DNA from: Endozoicomonas sp. SCSIO W0465
GTDB lineage: Bacteria; Pseudomonadota; Gammaproteobacteria; Pseudomonadales; Endozoicomonadaceae
DNA length: 64,000 nt
Direction of reading: 5' to 3'
NCBI RefSeq assembly: GCF_023716865.1
Contig: NZ_CP092417.1
Location: 2,830,001 to 2,894,000 of the forward strand
In this document: in pieces, positions 21,201-27,546 of the stretch
Layout: every line of letters begins with the position of its first letter
Position numbering within the stretch: position 1 is the stretch's first letter
Notes under the pieces: model-generated
The model's input: the letters and a program-made list of their open reading frames with translations, nothing else
The model's database searches: none
What the model was told of the DNA's origin: nothing
Program-made: the position numbers and the translations under genes

Positions 21201-23304
21201 TGCCCTTTGCCGCTATTTCGGAATACCTGCCCGGATTGTGCGTGGTGATCATCACCGATACGTAGAGGTTTCCAGGGACAATGGTCGTTCCTGGAATAAA
21301 TTGCATCTTGGCGGAGCGCCAACAAACTCCCGGTTGGAAAAGCCTGAATTGCCGCCAATGGAAAAGGGCAAACATGAAAAACTCCCGCCAAAATTGACCC
21401 TGCATTTGGCAAATGCACCGCTTGCACAACGAAGCACATTGGCAAGGGTATTGGGTATAGGTATTGACCAACTGGATAACAGGTTAAAAAATGGTCTTCC
21501 GTTGCCGGAGTTAGTGAACCCGGTTTCCCAAACAGTGAGTCTGAATTTTGGAGCAAGCGCAAGTTCTGCCCAGCCGATGCCCATTACCTTCAGGCCAGTC
21601 TCTGATAACAGTCGCCATCCTCCCCCTCTATGCGGCAGACTCATCGATAGATTATGGCATGCACCCGATATGGCATCCTTTGCAACGGGGGCTGATTTAC
21701 TGATACACAGTAATAATAATCAGTTGAATAATGGTGAGCTGTTGTTAGCACGCTGGGGCGGGCAATATAGAAATTCTTTGATTGACGCTATAGCCTACCT
21801 GATACTTTACGAAAAAGATTTCAGTCAGCTTTTCAAAAAGATGGATCAGCTTTATGAACGCCTGGTTAATGATCCCGGTGTTGATTATGATTTTAGAAAT
21901 TGGCAGAGCATTATTCTCGAACTAATGAGTCTGATCTCGAGTAAAGATTTAGCCGGATTGATGAAATACTCACGGAACTATAACGTACACTATGAATATC
22001 TTTTATTCCAACTTGACTCCCTGCAGATAGAAGATTTCAGCGAATGTGAATACTTCTATGTCGCTAATAGGTTACACAATATGATAAAGAAAAGCTTGAC
22101 CAGTTTTGTAACATCAGGCGAAGTACCGAATGTAGCCATAATGTGTTATTTAGGTACTCAATCCCGGAGTTTAAAGGAAGAGATTGAAGGCTCGTCAGGC
22201 TTTGGGTTGACTGGTGCTAATATTTTAAACAAAAAAGACACAGATAATTTAGATCATATAAAAAAATTTGTTTTTGAACAATATTGTAGTGGATACTTTT
22301 ACTTCAACAGTAAAGCCGAGCTCAACGAATTAAGATCCACTCTCAAAGACCCTGCCGTGATAGAAAGGTTTAAGGATTTGTGCCTGCACGCTTTGTCATC
22401 CGGATGGTTAGAATCAAAGGAAATTGACCCCGATTTGATATTCAATAGTCCTAATTATTTATACCAACATTATAAATTGCTCCAACACCTGAAGAACCAT
22501 AAAGATACCAGAATAATGGCAACAGCCTGCCTGCAGCGCTGGCATAATACCTACCTGGGTAAAAATCAACGTTGTCATGAAATGGCTAAAAGAAAAATCC
22601 AGAATCTTGCCGTTATTCGGGACCACGGTGGGCATTCACCCTGGCTGGAAGCAGCAATCGCTACCCGAACACTGTCACCGTCCTGGTCTGATGAACCCAA
22701 CGGGATGCCCAGTATTGAACGGCTGTTAGCTCAGAGGCCGGCATTTCCTGCCGTTGCGTATGGAGAAACAGCTCATCGGCCGGTAATTATCGCTGGATTC
22801 CCTGACTGGACTAAAACCCCGATTGAACAAAAAAATAAAGAACTTTGTGAGCAGCTTTACCAAAATCGACCCGATGTAGAACCGCCATCAAAGTCACCCG
22901 AAAAAAAGGATATCGAACTGATCAATATGTTGGAAAAACCTATGGAATTAGCCTTTTGTCATTATTTATTTCGAATTGCTAATTCCAGGGGGGGACGTTT
23001 GGGTATCTGCTGGCTGGACGCAACGATAGTGAAGCTCTATGAGCAACGTGAGCCTGGATATCGTGCTATCAGGATAAGCAACAACTTTGGTTTCCATGAA
23101 CCAAAATCAGCAGAAGAGTTGATAATCCTACTTTCAATTATTTCTGATGAAAAAGATGATGTTGATAAATCCCATTTGTTGAAAGCCCATAATGCTGAAG
23201 ACGGGATTGTTTTAAGGAAGAAGGAAATGACTGCTATTGCCTGCGAGTTTATTAACTCTGTTGATATGAACTCCCTTTATGAAGAGTTTTCTTCATTCGT
23301 GTAA
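15256..23304 (+). CDS. Giant AAA+ ATPase with transglutaminase-like domain
   Basis: This 2682-residue protein starts at an ATG preceded by AGGAG. The first ~900 residues are unrecognised. AAA+ module 1 has Walker A GETGTGKS (about 937-944), Walker B LVIDEANL (about 1011) and sensor region VILTGNPEHYSGRR. Module 2 has Walker A GPAGRGKD (about 1277), Walker B VISELNL and the MoxR/midasin-like motif ATINPAHFSGRKPISPALKGRF. An acidic DEDSM array follows at 20290-20364. A transglutaminase-like domain has C1974 (QGSCRHRAPVFVALCRYFG), H2000 (HHRYVEV) and a nearby Asp. The last ~550 residues are AT-rich in coding and unrecognised. The architecture suggests a substrate-remodelling ATPase joined to a cysteine protease or crosslinker; substrate and location are unknown. 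No signal peptide is seen. Confidence 0.85.
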   Translation: MDLTTAGCRKTITDEYNQPPARRKPEYCQFTSHTEQDNLSTQAVDLTTRPFLGQSDSSITVPPLEARSVTKDETNYRFVNKSSAFDFRFAAKNDVRSLLASATSATSEVILLAHPDDLCRDSLLYRLQITEQGYPRMQPGKLFVNDVPLTLVLDIRNLSSEELPRFNDLLDPDNPCLYDRITRKKRALGGHVTLLVVADPEQLSGSGGHGRVPGADFWRRINRPGNTWQGEESTISPVPDGPLLPEHPEMSMAHDGAITVDCHLFPDWRQLLFGGPGVSSSGKICHLPGQLATLSPGQRVILKGADWGDLAFEQTIRLLIARQQFECNGQPRRLPDGIQFFRAGVGQQELSQLFQPLMSDDIPEKPLIINSANLATWLNDIRIDEQGYAVPNTSFADEMRAGGEVTVTSSISEENWFRLLGFLHSIHDTTGLKPAIVLAHLKDQPEHLGLVPQPDAAKSPDSHRLPELCQRICQSERLKVISYQQEAQVTQWLQEQPSTPLLIRVNAQTTFTQLFDNIHVTSEREPRFGRQPTALQAALESGQPVVIRGLETNEHLQRLLEPLCCAQPLLINGVVQPLPNAHVTLLWPAAAQSSSPLWNQWLVSARACDEIDIWEHAAIRYGIDRNALPNQAIHGIYQAFSTVGSGVTQVPGQLPALTASLLDQLIRSANQEKQLDQADTLEPAHWRKAINSVITHGTRRNPTVRAFMKFACEQLLPDTPLSLWVDNDYLARTLADYRQLSLQSFKNASIWPLARAFHPQVFANAGCGALTLSFHEPLSITQLHKSSKIIGRLIAAFGPEKLRKAIAMQLPVNLPVNVTGQNLQPRSGIRIKRLQDALASGWCLRADGQTRSAVIKQLAADCFHLSRDGSCNQLAAKQQIKELLAKHLNWTGGKDAPLEALADDLFSGSIDQQDREIRRLHRLRSRLGQSPVIFLEGETGTGKSHFAARLANASGPAFIVSIGPSATEQSLIKRWTWQVTEDRDRFMVQLQQVLLRWASTRSSSEEEYVTLVIDEANLAQQGLHSVLLGLWQNPPCIYEGAHPVPVSSQHRVILTGNPEHYSGRRLDQALKNRLPSLYYKPLDQAFLQDRVIEPALRQHLLLHLTEQKADLLAQQATISALALWQNFPELLPDHEFTPRDLTDTCAWVGWYLDQALPHGRDTEITLPRIHSLILQSFRDLLGPEWSGEKHNAYQALQIWFEARFPVDGTLVKGVEQGRLAPLADAFRMSTRDTCPRFDTSAQAVNELVLELVKDLSRCQQAYHRGRKHGGRQATLVEGPAGRGKDATLQLLINSYQDQVRQCHEAMPSVEYLNAFDCQWETLCNHIARAQTEGHILVISELNLIDSQYLEGELNDILAGDAHPGFHLFATINPAHFSGRKPISPALKGRFRQISIREYNREELLAIAQKMLPYSADGRLAATCLSHWHCELRSQLSRQKPWLQPTSLDLQRLAGAVAASGDYSEPSLERQTSRHYRLHLMAAGCTLNQLTKTPMNASSERSIDPALCQWFSATLRPDDRPWLIERSGSGSSINVEKRTIAVAASLAIDAAQREVVKLLARAQWQQSGLPSEPKETDDTLTQALYRRWQQGWFTWYFADADLPAEDVFTMDQTHRLTIAMNANRPYLVKADCCLSSAEILSAAHLWAGAWASFCEMLDYPANSDGHLLMSDGVSGEDSVDEDSMDEDSMDEDSMDEDSMDEDSMDSFSAFAAEMDLLCPDKQACLPRSQMRSLDRVTDYQTRPLPNYCIKQLFTGNTAPALYRLSVVDMVVSDEGDITIQGVKLGEYGFDAVIPGITLPEEGVIPLSREQNLAVLTLTVQVGHWHPLPSLNPGESITALRTQPFAHFHMIRDRYTGLHMLRMPELSDDQSFKITYIVEARRPVGVLVPSDHKEPRPDSRCSAAEKTILDRLFDKNSQTGMPEPQQQQLQAVLAANNIIKRINAIASYCQAFSGQSMASPDANLFEYLVRSRQGSCRHRAPVFVALCRYFGIPARIVRGDHHRYVEVSRDNGRSWNKLHLGGAPTNSRLEKPELPPMEKGKHEKLPPKLTLHLANAPLAQRSTLARVLGIGIDQLDNRLKNGLPLPELVNPVSQTVSLNFGASASSAQPMPITFRPVSDNSRHPPPLCGRLIDRLWHAPDMASFATGADLLIHSNNNQLNNGELLLARWGGQYRNSLIDAIAYLILYEKDFSQLFKKMDQLYERLVNDPGVDYDFRNWQSIILELMSLISSKDLAGLMKYSRNYNVHYEYLLFQLDSLQIEDFSECEYFYVANRLHNMIKKSLTSFVTSGEVPNVAIMCYLGTQSRSLKEEIEGSSGFGLTGANILNKKDTDNLDHIKKFVFEQYCSGYFYFNSKAELNELRSTLKDPAVIERFKDLCLHALSSGWLESKEIDPDLIFNSPNYLYQHYKLLQHLKNHKDTRIMATACLQRWHNTYLGKNQRCHEMAKRKIQNLAVIRDHGGHSPWLEAAIATRTLSPSWSDEPNGMPSIERLLAQRPAFPAVAYGETAHRPVIIAGFPDWTKTPIEQKNKELCEQLYQNRPDVEPPSKSPEKKDIELINMLEKPMELAFCHYLFRIANSRGGRLGICWLDATIVKLYEQREPGYRAIRISNNFGFHEPKSAEELIILLSIISDEKDDVDKSHLLKAHNAEDGIVLRKKEMTAIACEFINSVDMNSLYEEFSSFV
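20290..20364 (+). repeat. In-frame 15-bp minisatellite coding DEDSM x5
   Basis: Five tandem copies of GATGAAGATTCTATG, with T/C changes at one position, lie in the giant gene and code for DEDSM. The unit is a multiple of three, so copy-number change would keep the frame and alter an acidic linker between the AAA+ part and the rest. Confidence 0.9.
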
Positions 23305-23611
23305 GGGCGTGGAGGTTGGCTGTTGATTTCTGTGAACTGATCCGGGTGTCCTTGCTTCAGAAAGATGCCTTCGTTCAGAAGAAAATGATCGACATTGAAG
23401 AACAGAAAAAACGCGCAATATACCTCCCCGCTAAGGAATAGTCTCTGAATTTTTTCCCTATTTCCGTTCACCCTGAGCTTGTCGAAGGGTGTTGCCAGCG
23501 GACTTCGACAAGCTCAGTCCGAACGAAGCCCGGGACTGAAAACAGTGAAGTTATTTCAGGACAATTCCTAAGCGGCTTGGCGGGGAGCATTTTCAATATA
23601 TGCTGAAATCC
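23305..23611. other. Intergenic region with a palindromic repeat
   Basis: Between the convergent genes the main structure is a palindrome at 23464-23526, with CCCTGAGCTTGTCGAAGGG on one arm and CTTCGACAAGCTCAGTCCG on the other. The same core recurs at 25083-25155. It may serve as a terminator for either gene. No gene is seen. Confidence 0.6.
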
Positions 23612-25000
23612 TCAGCGCCTCTCACTGTAAAGCTGAAGTTCCAGGCTGAAAGCACACTCATTTACTGCATCCTGAGTTACCTCATCCAGGCCTTGATCAG
23701 CGCAGTATTGCTTCAGTTTCTCAAAGTAATTCTTAACTACTTCGTTGCACTTATCGCTCTCTTTCTGCCCAGACAAACCCCAGGATATTTCTTTGTCGAG
23801 TATTTGTTTGGTGGTAAGCCAGTCAATGTCAGTGGGCATTTTGTTTGCTGACGCACAGTCCTTGATTGTTTTCCACAGATTGTCAGATTTTCTGGTATCT
23901 GGTTCAAATATTAATTCGGTAATCTGAAACTTGTTCGCCCTTACGGTGGTTGCCATTCTCCATCCATCAGGGAGTCCTGATAATAATCGATTCTTTAACC
24001 CGGACTGAGATTTAGCAGGTATCTCTTTACAAAGTTCATTATATTTAACCAATAAGTCTGTCACCACTTTCTGATTTTCAACTAATTGCCGGATTTCTGC
24101 AGGTGGTTCTACGTGGTAGCGATGAGTGTCGGGGGAATAAGTTGACATATCTACTTCATCAGAATTCATTAGCAAAAGGATCGCTTTTTGCCCGCAACGG
24201 GTGAATTGCTGCTTAATTTCTGATAACAAATCAGAATCAGGATAAATATCGTCCAGTTGATCCACATCAATAGCAACGATTGCGCAGGGTAAACCGTCGT
24301 TAGTCACCTTTTCCAATAACTCCCTGACCATCTCCTGGCAATGTTGTGGCCCTGCTTTGCTATCCACCAGAACCTGCGGGAGCCGATAAACCGGGTTACC
24401 AATTATCGATGACAATTCCGTTATCATCTTGTTGCGAGCTTCCGGCATAATACTGGATATTTCCAACTCCACTACCGGTTCCCGGGCAGGTATTTTGGAC
24501 AGTTTAGGATAATATTCAGAGGGGATGACGGAGTGTTTATACAAATGACCAGTAAATCCTTGATTATCGATAACCGTTGAGTAGATTCTTGAATGCAGAT
24601 CATTCCAGAGGTTTTCCTCACAGCGTTTGTCTTCTGTTCTAAAGACCACTCTGGTAACTTTGCTTCCTATAAGCAGATGTGTTCTTGCATCCATTGTCCA
24701 TCCATAGGGGCAATCCTCACGCCATCGTTGCATTAAATTTTCCTGAACTTCACTGGGTAATGCAATGTATCGCCCGTTGAATGCCATTACCGAGTGCGCT
24801 AATGATTGCTGGCTTTTCAGCAGTTTTTGTTGTTGCCCGGCTATCTGCTGCAGTTTATTTTCCGGGTTTCCGGCAGAGTCATTATTGCCCGAATGTTTTG
24901 TGCAGCGCGACAATCCTGTTGCGAATCCTGTTGCGATCATTCGAGGATTGATAGTCCGGGGATTAACAAGAAAATTTGGTATGAAACTCATCGCTTTCAT
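23612..25000 (-). CDS. Unknown protein with an internal duplication
   Basis: This is a 462-residue protein from the ATG at 25000 (MKAMSFIPN), chosen because GGAG lies six bases upstream. A longer frame to 25138 reads into the palindromic repeat and is probably spurious. Two similar blocks are seen: LMQRWREDCPYGWTMDART ... CEENLWNDL, and LLSGLPDGWRMATTVRANK ... SDNLWKTI. Between them lies an alpha/beta stretch with CAIVAIDVDQLDD and KAILLLMNSDEVD, like a degenerate nucleotide-binding fold without a P-loop. No family is recognised. It is convergent with the giant AAA+ gene and belongs to the same accessory block. Confidence 0.65.
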   Translation of the reverse strand: MKAMSFIPNFLVNPRTINPRMIATGFATGLSRCTKHSGNNDSAGNPENKLQQIAGQQQKLLKSQQSLAHSVMAFNGRYIALPSEVQENLMQRWREDCPYGWTMDARTHLLIGSKVTRVVFRTEDKRCEENLWNDLHSRIYSTVIDNQGFTGHLYKHSVIPSEYYPKLSKIPAREPVVELEISSIMPEARNKMITELSSIIGNPVYRLPQVLVDSKAGPQHCQEMVRELLEKVTNDGLPCAIVAIDVDQLDDIYPDSDLLSEIKQQFTRCGQKAILLLMNSDEVDMSTYSPDTHRYHVEPPAEIRQLVENQKVVTDLLVKYNELCKEIPAKSQSGLKNRLLSGLPDGWRMATTVRANKFQITELIFEPDTRKSDNLWKTIKDCASANKMPTDIDWLTTKQILDKEISWGLSGQKESDKCNEVVKNYFEKLKQYCADQGLDEVTQDAVNECAFSLELQLYSERR

Positions 25001-25054
25001 AATAGCTCCAACTATCTTCTGAAACGTCTGCCTATGGGTGTCAGGAGGTTGACT

Positions 25055-25184
25055 GATACATAGTTTCAATGAGATCGACGCTTCCGTACTCCGTTCGCAC
25101 TGAGCTTGTCGAAGTGCGGTGGCACCATCCTTCGACAAGCTCAGGATGAACGGCGCACGTCAAAACCAATGAAATGATGTACTA
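25055..25184. repeat. Palindromic repeat element
   Basis: The element is about 130 bp. One arm carries TTTCAATGAGATCGACG, and the opposite arm carries CGTCAAAACCAATGAAATG as its imperfect inverse. Inside are GAGCTTGTCGAAG and CTTCGACAAGCTCAG. Related half copies lie at 313-339 and 10396-10423. A MITE is inserted at its right edge. Confidence 0.65.
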
Positions 25185-25185
25185 G

Positions 25186-25345
25186 GAGGCTGACCGAGAA
25201 TAGTCTGCCCTACTGCGGTGGCAGCAAATTGGTCTAAAAAGCCAGAAATTTTTAGCAAATAGAACCACTATTCACTAAAAATTTCCGGCTTTTTATCCTC
25301 AATTTTCTGCCATCCTCGCTACGGGCGCTATTCTCGGTCAGCCTC
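25186..25345. mobile_element. MITE with IS1182-type ends
   Basis: This 160-bp non-coding element has inverted ends GAGGCTGACCGAGAATAG and CTATTCTCGGTCAGCCTC, flanked by CTAG duplications (25182-25185 and 25346-25349). The IS1182 element at 60127-61840 has ends GAGGCTGTCCGAGAA with the same CTAG target. An inner inverted repeat (AAAGCCAGAAATTTTTAG with CTAAAAATTTCCGGCTTTT) makes a strong hairpin. Confidence 0.8.
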
Positions 25346-25418
25346 CTAGGTCAGCCTCCCGGAAACATATCTGACTGACAAGCCATCCAAAAGTTCCGTA
25401 GTTTAAGCGATAGTCAGT

Positions 25419-25527
25419 AAAGCCATGAGCTATGCTCTGATCCAATGGTCGAAGTTGGTGGTGTACTGTGAAGTTGACGATCTTGATAGCAGCAATGCCG
25501 TGACGGAAAATGCCATCCGGCCTTATC
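25419..25527 (+). pseudogene. IS66-family transposase, short C-terminal remnant
   Basis: The short frame KAMSYALIQWSKLVVYCE ... SNAVTENAIRPY matches the IS66 C-terminal pattern YALNQWxxLxxYLxDGRLxIDNNxAERAIRPF. It differs from the IS66 element at 51327, so it derives from another group. Nothing else of this element is seen. Confidence 0.65.
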
Positions 25528-25653
25528 CAACAGATTATCTTGTCAGAGCAACAATCTAACGACTTGGAACTTATTATTCGTCAATGGAAAAGTCCTTAGT
25601 CCCGGATTCTTGAGGGCGGGAGGATGTTCGTTGGTCAGACGTCACTCCAACAG

Positions 25654-25784
25654 TCTCAGAGTCTTCAGCCTGTCTCAGAGTCTTCAGCCTGTCTCAGAGT
25701 CTTCAGCCTGTCTCAGAGTCTTCAGCCTGTCTCAGAGTCTTCAGCCTGTCTCAGAGTCTTCAGCCTGTCTCAGAGTCTTCAGCC
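25654..25784. repeat. 19-bp tandem repeat at the 3' end of scpB
   Basis: Seven near-perfect direct copies of TCTCAGAGTCTTCAGCCTG lie head to tail without spacers. The array starts inside the last codons of scpB and supplies its stop codon. A 19-bp unit changes frame each copy, but the stop is in the first copy reached, so variation in number should not alter the protein. Confidence 0.92.
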
Positions 25785-26584
25785 ATAGGAACTGCTGACC
25801 CATCTTCTGGTGCCTGTCCATGCTGCTCATTTTCCCCATCCAGCGGCGGGGCGGACACTTTCTGTTTCTTGATCAAGTCATTAAAGCCCGTAGGTAACTC
25901 GGCTTCCATGGCGTCCAGTTCATCGAACAGTTCCTGGGCTGAACGTTCCCGGATCACTTCCTGGTCTGCCATTTCGGGCTGCTTTAAAGTGCCTCCTGCA
26001 ACAGCCAGGGCTTCGGTAATGGCTTCCGGGATTTCGAGAGCCTTGGCGGCGGCTTCCAGATCGCGGATTTCAGAGAGCGGTGGCAGCTCATTCAGGTTTT
26101 GCAGATTGAAGTAATCCAGAAATTGCCGGGTGGTGGCAAACATGGCGGGCCTGCCGGGGACATCACGATGACCAACAACGCGAACCCACTCTCGCTCCTG
26201 CAGGGTACGGATGATATTACTGCTGACACTGACGCCACGAATCTCTTCAATTTCTCCCCGGGTAATGGGCTGGCGGTAAGCAATCAGGGCAAGGGTTTCC
26301 AACAGGGCCCGGGTATAGCGCTGCGGCTTCTCGTCCCAGAGACCGCCAATCCAACGGGCCATGGACTGACGAACCTGGAAGCGAAAGCCGGAAGCCACCT
26401 GTTTCAGCTCAAAGGCGCGCCCATCACAGGCTTCGGATACCTTAACCAGGGCTTCACGAATCTCGTTCCCGTCAGGCCGCTCTTCTTCCGGAAAGAGGGC
26501 TGCCAGTTGTTCTATCGTCAGTGGACGACTGCTGGCCAGGATGGCCGCTTCCAGGATCTGTGAGAGATCAGGCTTTTCGCTCAT
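25760..26584 (-). CDS. scpB: Segregation and condensation protein B
   Basis: This 274-residue protein has paired winged-helix domains (ILEAAILASSRPLTIEQLAALF, and ALIAYRQPITRGEIEEIRGV near 125-145). ScpB binds ScpA and the SMC or MukB-like ATPase in the chromosome condensation complex. The last residues AEDSETG are coded by the first unit of the 19-bp tandem array, so the tail may have been replaced by repeat-derived codons. It follows scpA on the same strand with a 14-bp gap. The long Glu/Asp/Pro-rich tail varies in the family. Confidence 0.94.
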   Translation of the reverse strand: MSEKPDLSQILEAAILASSRPLTIEQLAALFPEEERPDGNEIREALVKVSEACDGRAFELKQVASGFRFQVRQSMARWIGGLWDEKPQRYTRALLETLALIAYRQPITRGEIEEIRGVSVSSNIIRTLQEREWVRVVGHRDVPGRPAMFATTRQFLDYFNLQNLNELPPLSEIRDLEAAAKALEIPEAITEALAVAGGTLKQPEMADQEVIRERSAQELFDELDAMEAELPTGFNDLIKKQKVSAPPLDGENEQHGQAPEDGSAVPMAEDSETG

Positions 26585-26598
26585 TGATATTTTCCAAG

Positions 26599-27489
26599 TT
26601 ATTCAACCCGTGCCTTCACATGAATCGGTCCAAAGGGTTCGCTTTGTACCAGCTCGATCAGGGACTCCTTGATCAGTTCCATAATGGCCATAAAGGTAAC
26701 CACCACACCCAGTCGGCCTTCGCTGACCCGATAGAGAGCGACAAATGGGGTGAAGCGTTCAGGGGAGAGCATGGCGAGAACCTCACTCATTCGCTCTCGA
26801 ACGGAAAGTGCCTCTTCCGCCACATGGTGGTGCTCAAACATGTCAGCCCGACGCATCACTTCGCTGAGCGCTATCAGTATATCCTGAAGATCAACATCCG
26901 GATGCACCTGAATCCGCTCATAATCAGGCGCCTGAACGGTTGTCGGCCAGATATTACGCCCCATTCTGGGCAGCTCATCCAGGTCTTCGGCCGCTTGCTT
27001 AAACCGTTCGTACTCTTGCAGTCGTCTGACCAGCTCGGCACGGGGGTCGTCTTCTTCCTCTTCAGCTGCTGTGGTTCGTGGCAACAGCATACGGGATTTG
27101 ATTTCCGCCAGCGTTGCTGCCATAACCAGATACTCCGCTGCCAGTTCAAACTGGGAGCTTTCCATTAATTTGACGTATTCCATGTACTGATGGGTGATCT
27201 GGGCCACCTGGATATCGAGGATATCCATGTTGTTGCGCTTGATCAGATAGAGCAGGAGATCCAGCGGGCCTTCAAAGGCTTCCAGAAAGACTTCCAGAGC
27301 ATCCGGTGGAATGTAGAGATCGTCTGGCAGCCTGGTGAATGGTTGACCTTTAACCAGTGCCAGTGATTTCTCCGCTCTTTTATTAGGCGCTTCTTCATGA
27401 GGCGCTTCAAGTGCAGCGGAAACCGAATCTGCTGCCGGTGGAGCTGGCATCGGTTCGGGTGGTTCGGCCACGGCTTCCGTCGTGGTCAT
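26599..27489 (-). CDS. scpA: Segregation and condensation protein A
   Basis: This 296-residue kleisin starts at the ATG at 27489 (MTTTEAVAEPP), which has AGAGGTG upstream; a longer TTG start at 27525 is possible. A Pro/Ala/Glu-rich N-terminus leads to the family motif FEGPLDLLLYLIKRNNMDILDI, then EYLVMAATLAEIKSRMLLPR. The C-terminal winged helix reads VVVTFMAIMELIKESLIEL. It bridges the SMC heads and binds ScpB during chromosome segregation. It sits between trpS and scpB in one leftward operon. Confidence 0.94.
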   Translation of the reverse strand: MTTTEAVAEPPEPMPAPPAADSVSAALEAPHEEAPNKRAEKSLALVKGQPFTRLPDDLYIPPDALEVFLEAFEGPLDLLLYLIKRNNMDILDIQVAQITHQYMEYVKLMESSQFELAAEYLVMAATLAEIKSRMLLPRTTAAEEEEDDPRAELVRRLQEYERFKQAAEDLDELPRMGRNIWPTTVQAPDYERIQVHPDVDLQDILIALSEVMRRADMFEHHHVAEEALSVRERMSEVLAMLSPERFTPFVALYRVSEGRLGVVVTFMAIMELIKESLIELVQSEPFGPIHVKARVE

Positions 27490-27546
27490 GGGCAGTTCAC
27501 CTCTTGCTGGGTCTTTGTGATCCAATGTATCGGTTCCGGGCCAGGA

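Noticed and set aside
25001..25138. N-terminal extension of the 23612 gene to 25138
   Set aside because: The extension translates through the palindromic repeat; the ATG at 25000 has a proper ribosome-binding site.
25654..25784. Regular direct repeats that could be read as a CRISPR array
   Set aside because: The 19-bp units are contiguous with no unique spacers and no cas genes are nearby. It is a tandem repeat.
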